In this document: positions 19,949-20,518 of the stretch, piece after piece
How the letters are laid out: each line of letters starts with the position of its first letter
Numbering within the stretch: position 1 is the stretch's first letter
Virus record (IMG/VR): IMGVR_UViG_3300042894_005515
Span: 1 to 20,518 of that record
Reading direction: 5' to 3' (one strand)
Origin: a virus
DNA: 20,518 bases
Translations under genes and position numbers: made by a program
The notes under the pieces: model-generated
Seen by the model: only the letters and a program-made list of their open reading frames with translations
Told to the model about the DNA's origin: nothing
Databases searched by the model: none

Positions 19949-19956
19949 GATATAAT
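19949..19956 (+). promoter_or_regulatory. Extended -10 promoter of the final unit
   Basis: TGATATAAT (hexamer 19951-19956; TG from 19948) has no clear -35. The predicted start near 19963 is the first base of the hairpin that follows. Confidence 0.55.
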
Positions 19957-19962
19957 CTCTAT

Positions 19963-19981
19963 GTAACAAAAATTTTGTTAC
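19963..19981 (+). promoter_or_regulatory. 5'-end leader hairpin of the secreted-protein gene
   Basis: GTAACAAAA (19963-19971) and TTTTGTTAC (19973-19981) form a perfect 9-bp inverted repeat around a single A, so the real RNA loop would be a few bases wider. It is followed at once by TTGGAGA and the TTG start, so the hairpin abuts the ribosome-binding site. Confidence 0.7.
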
Positions 19982-19993
19982 TTGGAGATCCAA

Positions 19994-20518
19994 TTGCATA
20001 GAAAGTTAAAACTATTTTTAGCTAGCCTTTTTGTAACAGGTTGGCTATTTTTTATTGGCCCAAGTTACGCATGGGCAACAGACAATAGCGGACAAGAACA
20101 AGTTGTTGTAAGCCCTGCTCAACAGGCAGTTGATACAGCCCTTGCAACAGCCGCCACAGAGGTTCAGCAGGCTATTGCAGCCACGGATACTGCCACCGCC
20201 ACCATAGCCGTAGCAGTTGCTGAAAGGATAGAGGCTCAGGCAGCGGTAGATACAGTGACAGCCACAGTAGCAGTAGCACAATCAAACGTAGCCTTAGTAG
20301 ACACAGCAACAGCCACAATTAGTTCTGTAAATTTATCTGTTACACCAATAGATCAAAGTTCGCAGGTAGTTCAAGATGCTAAAAATACTATTATTACAGC
20401 ACAAACCTCCATAAATAATATTGACACATCAACTGCACAGGTACAAATATCTGAAGCCGTTGCAGCAAAAACAACAGCAACAACAGCACAAGCCACCGCA
20501 CAAACCGAACTAACTCAA
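19994..20518 (+). CDS. Secreted Ala/Thr-rich protein (3' truncated)
   Basis: The frame from TTG 19994 stays open to the window edge (175 codons seen). GGAG (19984-19987) is six bases upstream. Residues 1-28 form a classic Sec signal: a basic start HRKLK, hydrophobic core LFLASLFVTGWLFFIG, and likely cleavage after SYAWA. The mature part is low complexity, rich in Ala, Thr, Val and Gln, with loose repeats of a D-TATAT type motif (TDTATATIAVAVAE, VDTVTATVAVAQ, VDTATATISSV). That could make a fibrous, coiled-coil or beta-helical stalk. Export signals are rare on virion proteins, so it may act at the host surface, in lysis or in superinfection exclusion. Its C-terminal domains are not visible. 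Confidence 0.7.
   Translation, partial: MHRKLKLFLASLFVTGWLFFIGPSYAWATDNSGQEQVVVSPAQQAVDTALATAATEVQQAIAATDTATATIAVAVAERIEAQAAVDTVTATVAVAQSNVALVDTATATISSVNLSVTPIDQSSQVVQDAKNTIITAQTSINNIDTSTAQVQISEAVAAKTTATTAQATAQTELTQ

Noticed and set aside
20045-20281. Minus-strand Cys/Gly-rich frame
   Set aside because: It is the antisense of the Ala/Thr-rich secreted protein; GCC/ACA-rich codons read backward give Cys and Gly. No ribosome-binding site or operon context.

Overview
This is 20.5 kb of an AT-rich phage genome. Every gene I can support is on the + strand, packed head to tail, and most junctions overlap as TAATG or ATGA, so stop and start share bases. Together, the replication genes (helicase, primase, gp32-like SSB, complete DnaE-type polymerase), the recombination genes (RecA, Cas4-like nuclease, RuvC-like resolvase) and the small and large terminase subunits mark it as a tailed dsDNA phage. 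No integrase, repressor, tRNA, CRISPR array or insertion sequence is visible. The host is not shown directly. Some hints point weakly to an actinobacterial host: leaderless-looking starts, a PHP domain with the same metal ligands as Mycobacterium DnaE1, and a small domain common in actinophages. An aquatic origin is a further guess from overall resemblance to AT-rich environmental phages.

Layout. (1) 1-616: end of an upstream, probably virion-protein module, closed by an intrinsic terminator that sits just downstream of a strong promoter. (2) 635-5163: metallophosphoesterase, zinc-ribbon and HTH proteins, DnaB-type helicase and DnaG-type primase. (3) 5215-9747: SSB, DNA polymerase III alpha and a MazG-like pyrophosphohydrolase, behind an extended -10 promoter. 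(4) 9777-15391: RecA, a candidate PD-(D/E)XK nuclease, Cas4-like exonuclease, RuvC-like resolvase and several tiny zinc or HTH proteins, then a GT32 glycosyltransferase, a sugar nucleotidyltransferase and an Nmad1/DUF1599-like protein. (5) 15424-17997: terminase module with a leaderless-looking start. (6) 18017-18695: small proteins, one of them a lysine-rich histone-tail-like peptide. (7) 18796-20518: three separately promoted units, Hsp20, thermonuclease plus FmdB-like zinc ribbon, and a secreted Ala/Thr-rich protein that runs off the end.

How it works together: modules 2-4 copy, repair and recombine the genome and tend the nucleotide pool. Module 5 packages the genome. Modules 6-7 are accessory or lead into virion genes outside the window. 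The most unusual signals are regulatory. Each of the last three units has a TATAAT box followed, at the expected transcription start, by an RNA hairpin. One of these leaders (19235-19315) is a GC-rich multi-hairpin RNA with a predicted H-type pseudoknot that I cannot assign to a known class. Two other units appear to start transcription at, or one base before, the A of the start codon.
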